DNA of 64,000 nucleotides from Bacillus benzoevorans (GTDB lineage: Bacteria; Bacillota; Bacilli; Bacillales; Cytobacillaceae), in the NCBI RefSeq assembly GCF_014207535.1, contig NZ_JACHGK010000001.1:124001-188000 (forward strand), in the 5' to 3' direction. A program made the translations under genes and the position numbers. This document shows, in pieces, positions 33,637 to 41,490 of this stretch. A model generated the notes under the pieces. The model ran no database searches. It was not told the origin of the DNA and saw only the letters and a program-made list of their open reading frames with translations. The stretch's first letter is position 1; each line of letters begins with the position of its first letter.

Positions 33637-33731
33637 TACACTGATTCATCCTCTTAAAGTTCTATTAAAAATTAGACAATCTTAATCATATCAAAAAAGA
33701 CCTTTATGAGAAAGGACTGTATTCTTAGCAA

Positions 33732-33762
33732 AAAAGAAAAACCCCTGTATGGAGTTTTCTTA
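33732..33762 (-). terminator. Terminator of the GNAT gene
   Basis: On the minus strand AAAACTCC and GGGGTTTT pair around a short loop (one G-U), followed by T residues. Confidence 0.7.
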
Positions 33763-34197
33763 AAGACTTTTCGCCATGGATTTATGAGGAATCCCCGCTT
33801 CATAGAACTCATCCGATGCTATTTCATAGCCTAAATGGCTATAAAAGCCAATCGCATGGGTCTGGGCATTTAACTTTAATTTGGAAATTCCCTCATTTTT
33901 GGCATACTCTTCAATTTTTTTCATGATCGCCGTTCCTGCCCCGCTCACCCTGCGCTCTTTGAGAACGCAGATCCGTTCTACCTTGCCATATCCTTCTAAT
34001 AGGCGCAGACGTCCTGCTCCCGAAGGAACCTGATCAATATACAGAATAAAATGGATCGCCTCATTTTCAAGATCATCAATTTCCAGTTCTGGTGCTACAT
34101 GCTGTTCTTCGACAAAGACCTTTTTTCTAATATAATAAGCATCGTTTAATTGCTGTTCATTAGAAACGATTTGTACATCAATAGATTTTACATTCAT
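33760..34197 (-). CDS. yjcF: GNAT family N-acetyltransferase YjcF
   Basis: 145 residues, GCN5-related acetyltransferase fold. Family motif A is RICVLKERRVSGAGTAIMKKIEEYA (the acetyl-CoA loop is RRVSGAG); the N-terminal YYIRKKVFVEEQHVAPELEIDD and the C-terminal AIGFYSHLGYEI match ElaA/YjcF-type proteins. The substrate is unknown. It starts at the minus-strand ATG 34197 after GGAAAGGAAT. Neighbour of yjcD as in B. subtilis. Confidence 0.88.
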   Translation of the reverse strand: MNVKSIDVQIVSNEQQLNDAYYIRKKVFVEEQHVAPELEIDDLENEAIHFILYIDQVPSGAGRLRLLEGYGKVERICVLKERRVSGAGTAIMKKIEEYAKNEGISKLKLNAQTHAIGFYSHLGYEIASDEFYEAGIPHKSMAKSL

Positions 34198-34474
34198 GTC
34201 TGTATTCCTTTCCTAGATAAACGATTTAGCAATCTAACAAAAAACACTGTACTTAAAAGATTATTTTACCTTAATAACAGGCCAAATGTAATAAATGATT
34301 TTTTGCCAATAGTCTAAAATAGCATTCATTTTAAACGTAATTTTAAAAAATCTTATATAACATACGAAATTACTGTAGATTGCCCCCAAAAAGAGGAAAA
34401 TATGGTAAAATTATATTCAGAATATTACTTCTATTATGAGTGGTATTCATAGATTAAGAGAAGGGGGAAAATAC

Positions 34475-35464
34475 TTGAAAAAACGAAGTTTGCTTTTTAC
34501 AACAGGATTGTTATTGATTGTATCTTTGTTTTTATCTGCTTGCAGTAACGAGGCGGCTAATGATGCAAATCAATCAGCGGAAAGGGAGACACCAAAATTT
34601 ATTAGTCTCTTAACAGGGGGTACAGGTGGTACGTATTATCCGCTTGGAGGGGCCTTTGCCAATATTATTTCAGAGAAGACTGGAATTGAAACAAATGCTG
34701 AAACCTCCGGTGCTTCTGCTGAAAACCTGACAACTCTTAAGGATGGCAATGCTGAAATCGCGTTTACACAAACAGATATTGCTGCCTATGCGAAAGACGG
34801 GGAGCAAATGTTTGAGAACGTAAAAGTAGACAATGTACAAGCAATTGGAACCCTTTATCGCGAGACCATCCAAATTGTTACGACGAAAAAATCAGGCATC
34901 AAATCAATTGAAGATTTAAAAGGGAAAAAGGTTTCTGTAGGGGCGCCAGGATCAGGGGTTGTCCCGAATGCAGAGCAAATTCTTGAAGTTCATGGTATGA
35001 CATTTGCAGATATTGCAAGAAAAGACCTTTCATTTGATGAGTCTACTGCCGGAATTCAAGATGGAACCATTGATGCTGCTTTCGTAACGGCGGGTACACC
35101 AACAGGTGCAATTGAAGGATTATCTGCAACAGAAGATATTGTTATTTTACCGATTGCTCAGGATAAAATAGACGCATTAATCGAAAAGTATCCATACTAT
35201 ATTCAAGATGAAGTACCAAAAGGGACTTATAAATTAGCTGAAACTGTACCAACTGTTGCCGTTCAGGCCATGCTCGTAGTAAGAAAGGACCTCTCTGAGG
35301 ATCTAGTTTACGATATTACAAAGGCAATTTTTGAAAATCTTGATCAAGTTACACACGCCAAAGCAAAAATGATTAAAGCTGAAAATGCTTTACGTGGTGT
35401 TGGGATTGAAGTACACCCAGGGGCACTGAAATACTTTAATGAAAAAGGAATAAAAGCCGAGTAA
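34475..35464 (+). CDS. TAXI family TRAP transporter solute-binding lipoprotein (TTG start)
   Basis: 329 residues from TTG 34475, which follows AAGGGGG by about 7 bases; the frame is open 13 codons further without support. The signal ends in lipobox FLSAC, so it is membrane-anchored outside. The mature protein has the TAXI features SLLTGGTGGTYYPLGGAFANII, ETSGASAENL and GAPGSGVVPNAEQIL. It delivers a carboxylate-type substrate (possibly C4-dicarboxylate, glutamate or similar) to the fused permease encoded two genes downstream. A hairpin at 35533 separates it from the rest, which would raise its relative dosage. Confidence 0.93.
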   Translation: MKKRSLLFTTGLLLIVSLFLSACSNEAANDANQSAERETPKFISLLTGGTGGTYYPLGGAFANIISEKTGIETNAETSGASAENLTTLKDGNAEIAFTQTDIAAYAKDGEQMFENVKVDNVQAIGTLYRETIQIVTTKKSGIKSIEDLKGKKVSVGAPGSGVVPNAEQILEVHGMTFADIARKDLSFDESTAGIQDGTIDAAFVTAGTPTGAIEGLSATEDIVILPIAQDKIDALIEKYPYYIQDEVPKGTYKLAETVPTVAVQAMLVVRKDLSEDLVYDITKAIFENLDQVTHAKAKMIKAENALRGVGIEVHPGALKYFNEKGIKAE

Positions 35465-35532
35465 AAGGATGACTACCCGACACATGACGGGTCTTGTCAA
35501 AACTCTCTTCGGCAATGCAAATGCTAGCAATT

Positions 35533-35570
35533 GGCCGATCTCAATCCAGTGTTGAAAGATCGGCCTTTTT
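35533..35570 (+). terminator. Terminator or attenuator inside the TAXI-TRAP operon
   Basis: GGCCGATCT (35533-35541) with AGATCGGCC (35557-35565) and TTTTTATC. It lies between the binding protein and the two downstream genes, so partial read-through is expected. Confidence 0.85.
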
Positions 35571-35612
35571 ATCAGACATGATTTAAATCTATCAAAAAGG
35601 ACGGGAAGAAAA

Positions 35613-36140
35613 ATGGCGAGAGGAAAACGAAGCCGGAAATTCATTATGACAGTTCTCCTTCTTCTACTCCTTTTTCTTACCGTCTATTTTACCCCTTTTA
35701 AAACGGCACTCGTTTTCCAATATCAAAACAGCGGACGTGTTCTGGCATATATTCCTGTCACAAAAGGAGACAAATTCCAAATCAAGTATACCCATTCGAT
35801 TCATCTTTCTGATGTCATTGAACGATATTCGGTGGCAGAAGATCAGCAAATCAAATTATATGCCATGTCGTATGAGGATTTTGCCGTTGGGATGCCGGAA
35901 AACGCACTTGAGGGAGAAAGGTTTGAACATAAAAATGGACATTATTACATATCGGATATGAACCGGCTTTTTCCATTCTTTGATTTAAGAGTTGGAAAAG
36001 TGCGGGCGAATCATATTCTTATTTTGGCCGGTCATGAATACCCAATGTCCCGCTATTTGGAGCCCGGTACGTGGGTAAGAATAAAAATAGACAGACTCAA
36101 TTTGTGGCAGCAATGGAAAGGAGTAAACATACATGAGTGA
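35613..36140 (+). CDS. DUF1850 domain protein of the TAXI-TRAP system
   Basis: 175 residues. One N-terminal membrane helix (about 10-30) then an exported domain with the DUF1850 pattern: F.IKYTHSIHLSDVIERYSV, YEDFAVGMPENA and YYISDMNRLFPFFDLRVG. DUF1850 genes are typically found between a TAXI binding protein and a fused TRAP permease, as here; the molecular role is unknown. Its end overlaps the permease start by 8 bases, so they are translationally coupled. Confidence 0.85.
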   Translation: MARGKRSRKFIMTVLLLLLLFLTVYFTPFKTALVFQYQNSGRVLAYIPVTKGDKFQIKYTHSIHLSDVIERYSVAEDQQIKLYAMSYEDFAVGMPENALEGERFEHKNGHYYISDMNRLFPFFDLRVGKVRANHILILAGHEYPMSRYLEPGTWVRIKIDRLNLWQQWKGVNIHE

Positions 36141-38088
36141 AAAATACAAGGCACTCTCTGAGGAAGAGCAGCAGGAACTGTTGGAAAAGTATGATCCTGA
36201 AGCCGGTACGAGAAAGCTTAAAGGGATTGTCGCCTGGGTAGCATTACTTGGTCTCTTGGCTTTTTCACTTTTTCAGGTCTACACTTCCGTATTTGGGGTC
36301 TTGACCGCACAACTGCAGCGTTCGATTCACTTGGGATTTGCTTTAGCTTTAATCTTTTTACTTTTTCCCGCAAGGAAAAATAATGCAGGTATGAAAAATA
36401 AAGTTGCCTGGTATGATCTGATTTTTGCTGCTCTTTCAGTAGTGGTTGGGGCCTATTGGCCGTTGCTGATTGACGAGCTGGTAAACCGGGTGGGGCGCTT
36501 AACGGATATTGATTTTCTCGTTGGTCTGCTCGCCGTTCTGCTGGTACTCGAAGCCACTAGGCGTACAGTTGGGCTGCCGATCATGATGATTGCGTTGATC
36601 TTTATCGGATATGCGCTTTTTGGACCGTATATGCCTGGAGCGCTTGCACACAGGGGGTTAGAGCTTGACCGGCTTGTTCAGACATTGTTTTTTACTACGG
36701 AAGGAATTTTAGGTACGCCGATAGGAGTATCCTCAACGTTTATCTTCCTGTTTTTGCTATTTGGAGCCTTCCTCATTAAAACGGGTGTCGGAGAATACTT
36801 TAATGATCTAGCAATCGTGATTGCCGGCAGAAGAATCGGAGGACCGGCAAAGGTGGCGATTTTTTCAAGTGCATTGCAGGGAACAATCAGCGGCAGTTCT
36901 GTGGCGAATGTTGTTACTTCAGGGGCATTTACGATTCCGATGATGAAAAATTTAGGGTATCGCAAGGAATTTGCCGGTGCAGTAGAGGCCGCTTCATCAA
37001 CAGGGGGTCAGATTATGCCGCCGGTTATGGGTGCCGCGGCTTTTTTAATGGCCGAATTTATCGGCATTTCCTATATTGAAATTGCAAAGGCAGCGGCCAT
37101 TCCAGCCATCCTTTATTTTACCGGAATTTGGATTGTCACCCATTTTGAGGCAAAAAGAATTGGCCTGCGGGGATTAACAAAAGAAGAAATCCCTGATAAG
37201 AAAGTTATTATGAAAAAACTTTACTTACTGATTCCAATTATTGCTATTGTTGTCCTTCTTATGACAGGGATGAGTGTCATGCTGGCGGCATTGTATTCTA
37301 TTCTCATTTCCATTATTGTCAGCGCCTTTAGCAAGGAAACAAGAATGGGCATAAGCGGCTTGATTGATGCGTTAGTGGACGGTGCACGGACCGCACTTCC
37401 GGTTGCCGCCGCTACGGCAGCTGCTGGGATCATTGTCGGAGTAGTCACTAAAACAGGACTTGGTCTAAAACTTGCTAACGGTTTGCTTGATATTGCCGGT
37501 GGTGCGTTAATTCCAACCCTGATCTTAACGATGATTGCCTCGCTGATTCTAGGCATGGGTTCACCAACGACTGCTAATTACGTGATTACTTCCACGATTG
37601 CCGCACCTGCGATTATTATGCTTGGAATTCCGGATTTATCAGCCCATTTGTTTGTTTTCTATTTTGGCATCATTGCCGATATAACACCGCCAGTAGCGCT
37701 GGCTGCTTTTGCTGCTGCAGCTATATCAGGCGGGGAGCCAATCAAGACTGGGATGGACAGTTCGAAACTGGCGATAGCAGCATTTATCATTCCGTATATG
37801 TTTGTGCTCTCCCCTGAACTGCTATTAATCGATACTTCGTGGACATATGTGATTTGGATGTTCCTAACGGCCATGTGCGGGATGATTGCCATTGGCGGAG
37901 GGGTAGTAGGTTTCTGGTATCGAAGATTGTACTGGTATGAACGCATTATGGCGATGATTTCAGGTCTGTTGTTAATTTATCCGGAAAACATGTCCGATAT
38001 TGTAGGACTGGCCATGTTCGCTGCTCTTATTGCCGTTCAATTGATCTTTAAAGGTCACAACACGCCAAAAGCGCAAATATCAGGATAA
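36133..38088 (+). CDS. TRAP transporter permease, fused 4TM/12TM type
   Basis: 651 residues with about 16-18 membrane helices. TRAP transporters are ion-driven secondary importers; in this type the small (DctQ-like) and large (DctM-like) subunits are one chain. The first 160 residues form the small part, then STFIFLFLLFGAFLIKTGVGEYF, GSSVANVVTSGAFTIPMMKN, EAASSTGGQIMPPVMGAAAFLMAEF, and ILGMGSPTTANYVITS of the large part. ATP is not used. It is the third gene of a TAXI-DUF1850-permease operon and is closed by a terminator. Confidence 0.94.
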   Translation: MSEKYKALSEEEQQELLEKYDPEAGTRKLKGIVAWVALLGLLAFSLFQVYTSVFGVLTAQLQRSIHLGFALALIFLLFPARKNNAGMKNKVAWYDLIFAALSVVVGAYWPLLIDELVNRVGRLTDIDFLVGLLAVLLVLEATRRTVGLPIMMIALIFIGYALFGPYMPGALAHRGLELDRLVQTLFFTTEGILGTPIGVSSTFIFLFLLFGAFLIKTGVGEYFNDLAIVIAGRRIGGPAKVAIFSSALQGTISGSSVANVVTSGAFTIPMMKNLGYRKEFAGAVEAASSTGGQIMPPVMGAAAFLMAEFIGISYIEIAKAAAIPAILYFTGIWIVTHFEAKRIGLRGLTKEEIPDKKVIMKKLYLLIPIIAIVVLLMTGMSVMLAALYSILISIIVSAFSKETRMGISGLIDALVDGARTALPVAAATAAAGIIVGVVTKTGLGLKLANGLLDIAGGALIPTLILTMIASLILGMGSPTTANYVITSTIAAPAIIMLGIPDLSAHLFVFYFGIIADITPPVALAAFAAAAISGGEPIKTGMDSSKLAIAAFIIPYMFVLSPELLLIDTSWTYVIWMFLTAMCGMIAIGGGVVGFWYRRLYWYERIMAMISGLLLIYPENMSDIVGLAMFAALIAVQLIFKGHNTPKAQISG

Positions 38089-38094
38089 AAGGAG

Positions 38095-38122
38095 AACCCC
38101 CGATTTTTTGTCGGGGGTTTTG
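38095..38122 (+). terminator. Terminator of TAXI-TRAP operon
   Basis: AACCCCCGA with TCGGGGGTT, a T-rich loop and a T run. Confidence 0.9.
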
Positions 38123-38203
38123 AATATTTTCTATGTCTGTAACACGGGGTATTTTTTTCGCCTAGACACATACTAAAACGGATAAGAAAAGGAGGTTAGA
38201 AAA

Positions 38204-38458
38204 GTGGAAAAGGAGAAAGTGTCTGCGCAAAAAACAAAGGAAGTCAATCTTAAATTAAATCAGGAACTGAATGATGCTGATAATATTCCGTTTGCTTTTG
38301 GCGGCGGTGAAATTAATTCTGCAACAGGAGCCAATATTAATATTCAAGAAGCGCTGGAAGGAGACCATGGTCTCGGGGAAAACATAGGGGACAGCGTCCT
38401 GCCGACATATATGACTAACAATGCCCCAGCCATTAAAATAACCGGCAACAATAAGTGA
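38204..38458 (+). CDS. Hypothetical 84-residue hydrophilic protein
   Basis: I do not recognise this family. It starts MEKEKVSAQKTKEVNLKLNQ after AAAGGAGGTTAG, a strong ribosome site, which together with a downstream terminator supports a real gene. The middle is glycine/asparagine-rich (FAFGGGEINSATGANINIQEALEGDHGLGENIGDS), and the end is TYMTNNAPAIKITGNNK. No signal peptide or membrane helix. Low-complexity composition and spore-gene neighbours would suit a spore or cell-surface protein, but this is a guess. Confidence 0.6.
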   Translation: MEKEKVSAQKTKEVNLKLNQELNDADNIPFAFGGGEINSATGANINIQEALEGDHGLGENIGDSVLPTYMTNNAPAIKITGNNK

Positions 38459-38462
38459 AGAG

Positions 38463-38497
38463 GAAAAGGCTGACCCGTTAAGGAGTCAGCCTTTTCT
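38463..38497 (+). terminator. Terminator of the 84-residue gene
   Basis: GAAAAGGCTGAC with GTCAGCCTTTTC, 12-bp perfect stem, 10-base loop. Confidence 0.88.
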
Positions 38498-38528
38498 AAA
38501 TTAAGCCGTCATTTTTGCCCCACATTTA

Positions 38529-38712
38529 ACGGGCAGTAAGACTCCTGTCTCAAGATTCTGAGTATCCAAAGAAGATAGGTGGGAGATCAACTGCCCGTAA
38601 AGATCCGACAAGACCTTTTCTTAGAGCTTTAGCTCTTAGAAAAGTCAGTCAGGCTCTGCGTGATAAGTGCGACTAACCATTAGTGGGGGATGAAGGAACC
38701 CCCCACTAATGG
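38529..38712. repeat. Composite structured repeat (three hairpin modules, 184 bp)
   Basis: Module 1: ACGGGCAGT (38529-38537) closes with ACTGCCCGT (38590-38598) around an inner ACTCC/GGGAG helix. Module 2: CTTTTCTTAGAGC-TTTA-GCTCTTAGAAAAG (38615-38644) followed by TCAGGCTCTGCGTGA, matching the element at 52270. Module 3: CCATTAGTGGGGG/CCCCCACTAATGG (38677-38712), matching the hairpin at 25077. It resembles the hairpin-bearing ends of IS200/IS605-type elements or their non-autonomous derivatives. The stop codon of the neighbouring minus-strand gene lies inside module 3. Confidence 0.7.
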
Positions 38713-38840
38713 AAGTCTTCTTTATCGTTCTTTGCTTTATTTCGCTTATTACCCTTACTGTTGTCACCGCTTAAAGGTGCCTGACCATGTGCTTTAGGTG
38801 AATTTTGATTATGGCTTCCTCTGTTGAACTTTTTTGTCAT
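38706..38840 (-). CDS. SspP-like small acid-soluble spore protein
   Basis: A 44-residue basic peptide, MTKKFNRGSHNQNSPKAHG, then QAPLSGDNSKGNKRNKAKND. The stretch PKAHGQAPLSGDNSKGNKRN resembles the SspP minor spore protein (PKGHNPGQPEPLSG..KVKNRN as I recall it), so I call it SspP-like. AAAGGAGAG lies 9 bases upstream of the ATG. It is very short, rich in Lys, Asn and Gly and has no hydrophobic segment. The stop TAG at 38706-38708 lies in the arm of a repeat hairpin, so the element may have supplied the end of the gene and its terminator. Confidence 0.65.
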   Translation of the reverse strand: MTKKFNRGSHNQNSPKAHGQAPLSGDNSKGNKRNKAKNDKEDFH

Positions 38841-38904
38841 GATGGAGCTCTCCTTTCTTGTTGTCAACAACAGTTTGCCACATTTGCAAAGAACTTATGA
38901 AAAA

Positions 38905-39045
38905 CTATTTTTGCAACCGGTGCTTCTCAATCACTTCCAATTGTGTGATTTGTCCTTCATGGACCACAATTGTCAATGATCCGAATTTGATTCTTTGTAA
39001 CAAAGATAAAATCTCATTTATTTTTACTTGATCAGCTGCAGCCAT
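38905..39045 (-). CDS. yezD: YezD family (DUF2292) protein
   Basis: About 46 residues: MAAADQVKINEILSLLQRIKFGS then LTIVVHEGQITQLEVIEKHR. DUF2292 proteins have this helix, FGSLTI.VH.G.I.QLE and KHR pattern and are often found beside sulfate or sulfonate uptake genes, as here. GGAGGG precedes three tandem ATG codons; I take the third (39045, 7-base spacing). It is divergent from the sulfate transporter operon, and a CymR-like box (39190-39216) lies between them. Function unknown. Confidence 0.85.
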   Translation of the reverse strand: MAAADQVKINEILSLLQRIKFGSLTIVVHEGQITQLEVIEKHRLQK

Positions 39046-39189
39046 CATCATCCCTCCGTGTATTTTAAATGATTGATTGGGTATGAAATTACCGGTGGAA
39101 AACGAAAGGCACCTGCCCATTTTCTAATGGTTAGGCGCCTTTGGTGGACCAATCAGCGGTACGTTCTTTACTCATTATAATAAAACATA

Positions 39190-39216
39190 TAATTCCAATC
39201 AGTCAAGTTAGTTTTA
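39190..39216 (-). promoter_or_regulatory. CymR-like box between yezD and sbp
   Basis: Read on the minus strand the 27-mer TAAAACTAACTTGACTGATTGGAATTA fits the CymR consensus TAWWNCNWNTANAWNNNNWWGGAATTN (as recalled) with about three mismatches. It overlaps a TTGACT that could be the yezD -35 box. CymR with CysK represses sulfur genes when cysteine is plentiful. Confidence 0.55.
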
Positions 39217-39264
39217 ATAAAATTTCGAATTATAAAAATAGATTATTTAATTCGTAAAACACAG

Positions 39265-39293
39265 TTGACGTATAAGAATAATGAGTATAGAAT
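39265..39293 (+). promoter_or_regulatory. Promoter of sulfate transporter operon
   Basis: TTGACG (39265-39270), 17-base spacer, TAGAAT (39288-39293). Predicted transcription start near 39300, giving a leader of about 140 bases. Confidence 0.8.
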
Positions 39294-39324
39294 AATGAGT
39301 AATAAAAGAATATAAAGATGCTGA

Positions 39325-39405
39325 TCAGACAACTGAAGGCACACAACTATAAGCATAGTGAATGATCTTATATTCACTCTGTCTATTTCGTTGTGTGTCT
39401 TTTTG
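39325..39405 (+). promoter_or_regulatory. Leader RNA attenuator of the sulfate transporter operon
   Basis: TCAG-ACAA-CTGA hairpin (39325-39336) immediately followed by an intrinsic terminator: AGGCACACAAC (39337-39347) with GTTGTGTGTCT (39390-39400) and TTTTTG. The terminator loop contains its own hairpin AGTGAAT/ATTCACT (39357-39378). The sbp ribosome site follows at about 39427. The same ACAA-loop hairpin plus terminator arrangement precedes the ssu-type operon. No S-box or T-box core is visible. Confidence 0.6.
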
Positions 39406-39439
39406 TTGTGGTCAAATTTGTCCATTGGGGGAACTTTAT

Positions 39440-40504
39440 ATGAAACAGTTAAAAAAACATGGCTTTTTAAAAGCCGCAGCAGTATTAGTCACATCGTTTG
39501 TGTTGCTTGCAGGATGCTCTTCAGAAACGACAACAGGCAATGAAAGCAGTGAAGGTAAAAAGGAAACGAAAAAAGAAGCGATTGAATTATTGAATGTGTC
39601 ATACGATCCAACAAGGGAATTGTATGAAGAGTTTAACAAAGAATTTGCGGCACATTGGAAGAAAGAAACAGGTCAGACGGTGACAATCAAGCAATCCCAT
39701 GGGGGTTCAGGAAGCCAGGCACGTTCTGTCATTGATGGCTTAGAGGCTGATGTGGTGACATTAGCGCTTGCCTATGATATTGATGCGATAGGAGAGGAAG
39801 GGCTGATTTCAGAGGATTGGCAGCAGGATTTTGCCCAGAATTCTACCCCCTATACATCGACAATGGTATTTCTTGTCCGTAAAGGGAATCCGAAGGGGAT
39901 TAAAGATTGGAACGATTTAGTTAAAGAGGATGTATCCGTGATCACCCCAAATCCGAAAACTTCCGGAGGTGCTCGTTGGAACTACTTAGCTGCATACGGT
40001 TATGGATTGAAGCAAAACAACAATGATGATGTAAAGGCGAAAGAATTTGTGAAAAAGCTGTATGCCAATGTGGAAGTATTGGATTCAGGCGCCCGTGGAT
40101 CGACGACAACCTTTGTTGAAAAAGGCATTGGCGATGTATTAATTGCTTGGGAAAATGAAGCACTTTTATCACTTAAAGAATTAGGCGAAGATAAGTTTGA
40201 AATTGTGGCACCTTCTGTCAGTATCCTGGCTGAACCGCCGGTAGCAATTGTCGACGAAGTGGTCGACCGAAAAGGAACAAGAGAAGCCGCAGAAGCTTAT
40301 TTAGACTATTTGTATACGGAAAAAGGGCAGGAAATTGCTGCGCAAAACTATTACCGTCCGCGTAATGAAAAAGTAGCTGAAAAGTATGGTTCTCAATTCC
40401 CGAAAGTTGAATTATTTACAATTGACGAGGTATTTGGCGGATGGGATAAAGCACAGAAAACACACTTTAGTGATGGCGGAGTATTTGATTCGATTTATCA
40501 GTAA
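39440..40504 (+). CDS. sbp: Sulfate ABC transporter, substrate-binding lipoprotein
   Basis: 354 residues from ATG 39440, after GGGGGAAC; the open frame continues 26 codons into the leader without support. Lipobox VLLAGC makes it a lipoprotein. The mature part is a Sbp/CysP-type binding protein: LLNVSYDPTRELYEEFN, SHGGSGSQARSVIDGLEADVVTLAL and NPKTSGGARWNYLAAYGY. It captures sulfate or thiosulfate and hands it to CysT/CysW/CysA encoded next. The 140-base gap to cysT contains small hairpins but no clear terminator. B. subtilis uses a CysP permease instead, so this is a different uptake solution. Confidence 0.95.
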   Translation: MKQLKKHGFLKAAAVLVTSFVLLAGCSSETTTGNESSEGKKETKKEAIELLNVSYDPTRELYEEFNKEFAAHWKKETGQTVTIKQSHGGSGSQARSVIDGLEADVVTLALAYDIDAIGEEGLISEDWQQDFAQNSTPYTSTMVFLVRKGNPKGIKDWNDLVKEDVSVITPNPKTSGGARWNYLAAYGYGLKQNNNDDVKAKEFVKKLYANVEVLDSGARGSTTTFVEKGIGDVLIAWENEALLSLKELGEDKFEIVAPSVSILAEPPVAIVDEVVDRKGTREAAEAYLDYLYTEKGQEIAAQNYYRPRNEKVAEKYGSQFPKVELFTIDEVFGGWDKAQKTHFSDGGVFDSIYQ

Positions 40505-40646
40505 TGCCCGATTTGTTGAATGGTTTGTAAAAAATAAGATAGTTTCTTAGAATTTCGTGAGGTGCCTGATTCTGACATGGACCTGTTCATTGAAGCCCCT
40601 GTAAGAGCAGGTGCCTTGCGCTCTTTTATTGAGGGGTAGGAAAAAC

Positions 40647-41480
40647 ATGAAAAGCAGAAAAAAGAGAGTCCTTCCGGGTTTTGGTTTGTCGCTGGGCTTT
40701 ACAACACTGTATATGAGTTTATTAGTCTTAATTCCAATTTCCATGGTATTTATTGAAACATCCCAGCTTGGCTGGGTGAGATTTTTTGAAATTGTCACAA
40801 GTGAAAGAATCGTTCATTCTTACAAAATTAGTTTTGCAACAGCTTTTGCCGCAGCAGCTGTCAATGCTATTTTCGGTCTATTAGTGGCCTGGGTTTTTGT
40901 CCGTTATTCATTCCCCGGAAAACGAATATTGGATGCGTTAATTGATTTACCTTTTGCGCTGCCTACAGCGGTCGCAGGAATTACTCTGACAACGCTATAT
41001 TCAACGAATGGCTGGATTGGACACTTATTAGAGCCCCTTAATATTAAAGTAGCCTTTACACCGCTGGGTATTTCGCTGGCACTTGCTTTTATCGGGCTGC
41101 CGTTTGTCGTTCGGATGGTTCAGCCTGTTTTGCAAAATATCGAGAAGGAAGTCGAGGAGGCAGCATCCAGCTTAGGGGCATCACGGCGGCAAATTTTTCT
41201 TAAGGTGATTTTCCCGCAATTGCTGCCTGCGCTGTTATCCGGGTTTTCCTTGGCATTTGCACGGGGACTTGGTGAATATGGGTCTGTTGTTTTTATCGCC
41301 GGGAATATGCCAATGAAAACGGAGATTGCTCCTTTAATGATTATGACAAAGCTTGAACAGTTTGATTATGCCGGGGCAACGGCCATTGCTGTCGTGATGC
41401 TGCTCATTTCCTTCCTCTGTTTAATCGTAATTAATATCATCCAAGTATGGAGCCGCAGGCATGAGCTTGGCCAGGAGTAG
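40647..41480 (+). CDS. cysT: Sulfate ABC transporter permease CysT
   Basis: 277 residues with six membrane helices. The binding-protein-dependent permease EAA loop is EVEEAASSLGASRRQIFLKVIFPQLLPAL. The stretch LIDLPFALPTAVAGITLTTLYS and LGEYGSVVFIAGNMP are typical of CysT (CysU). The ATG at 40647 follows GAGGGGTAGG; the frame is open 12 codons upstream. It pairs with CysW to form the membrane pore; the genes are 10 bases apart. Confidence 0.94.
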   Translation: MKSRKKRVLPGFGLSLGFTTLYMSLLVLIPISMVFIETSQLGWVRFFEIVTSERIVHSYKISFATAFAAAAVNAIFGLLVAWVFVRYSFPGKRILDALIDLPFALPTAVAGITLTTLYSTNGWIGHLLEPLNIKVAFTPLGISLALAFIGLPFVVRMVQPVLQNIEKEVEEAASSLGASRRQIFLKVIFPQLLPALLSGFSLAFARGLGEYGSVVFIAGNMPMKTEIAPLMIMTKLEQFDYAGATAIAVVMLLISFLCLIVINIIQVWSRRHELGQE

Positions 41481-41490
41481 GTGAAATAGA

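Noticed and set aside
39300..39440. SAM (S-box) riboswitch before the sulfate operon
   Set aside because: The S-box core sequences are absent; the leader structure is different.
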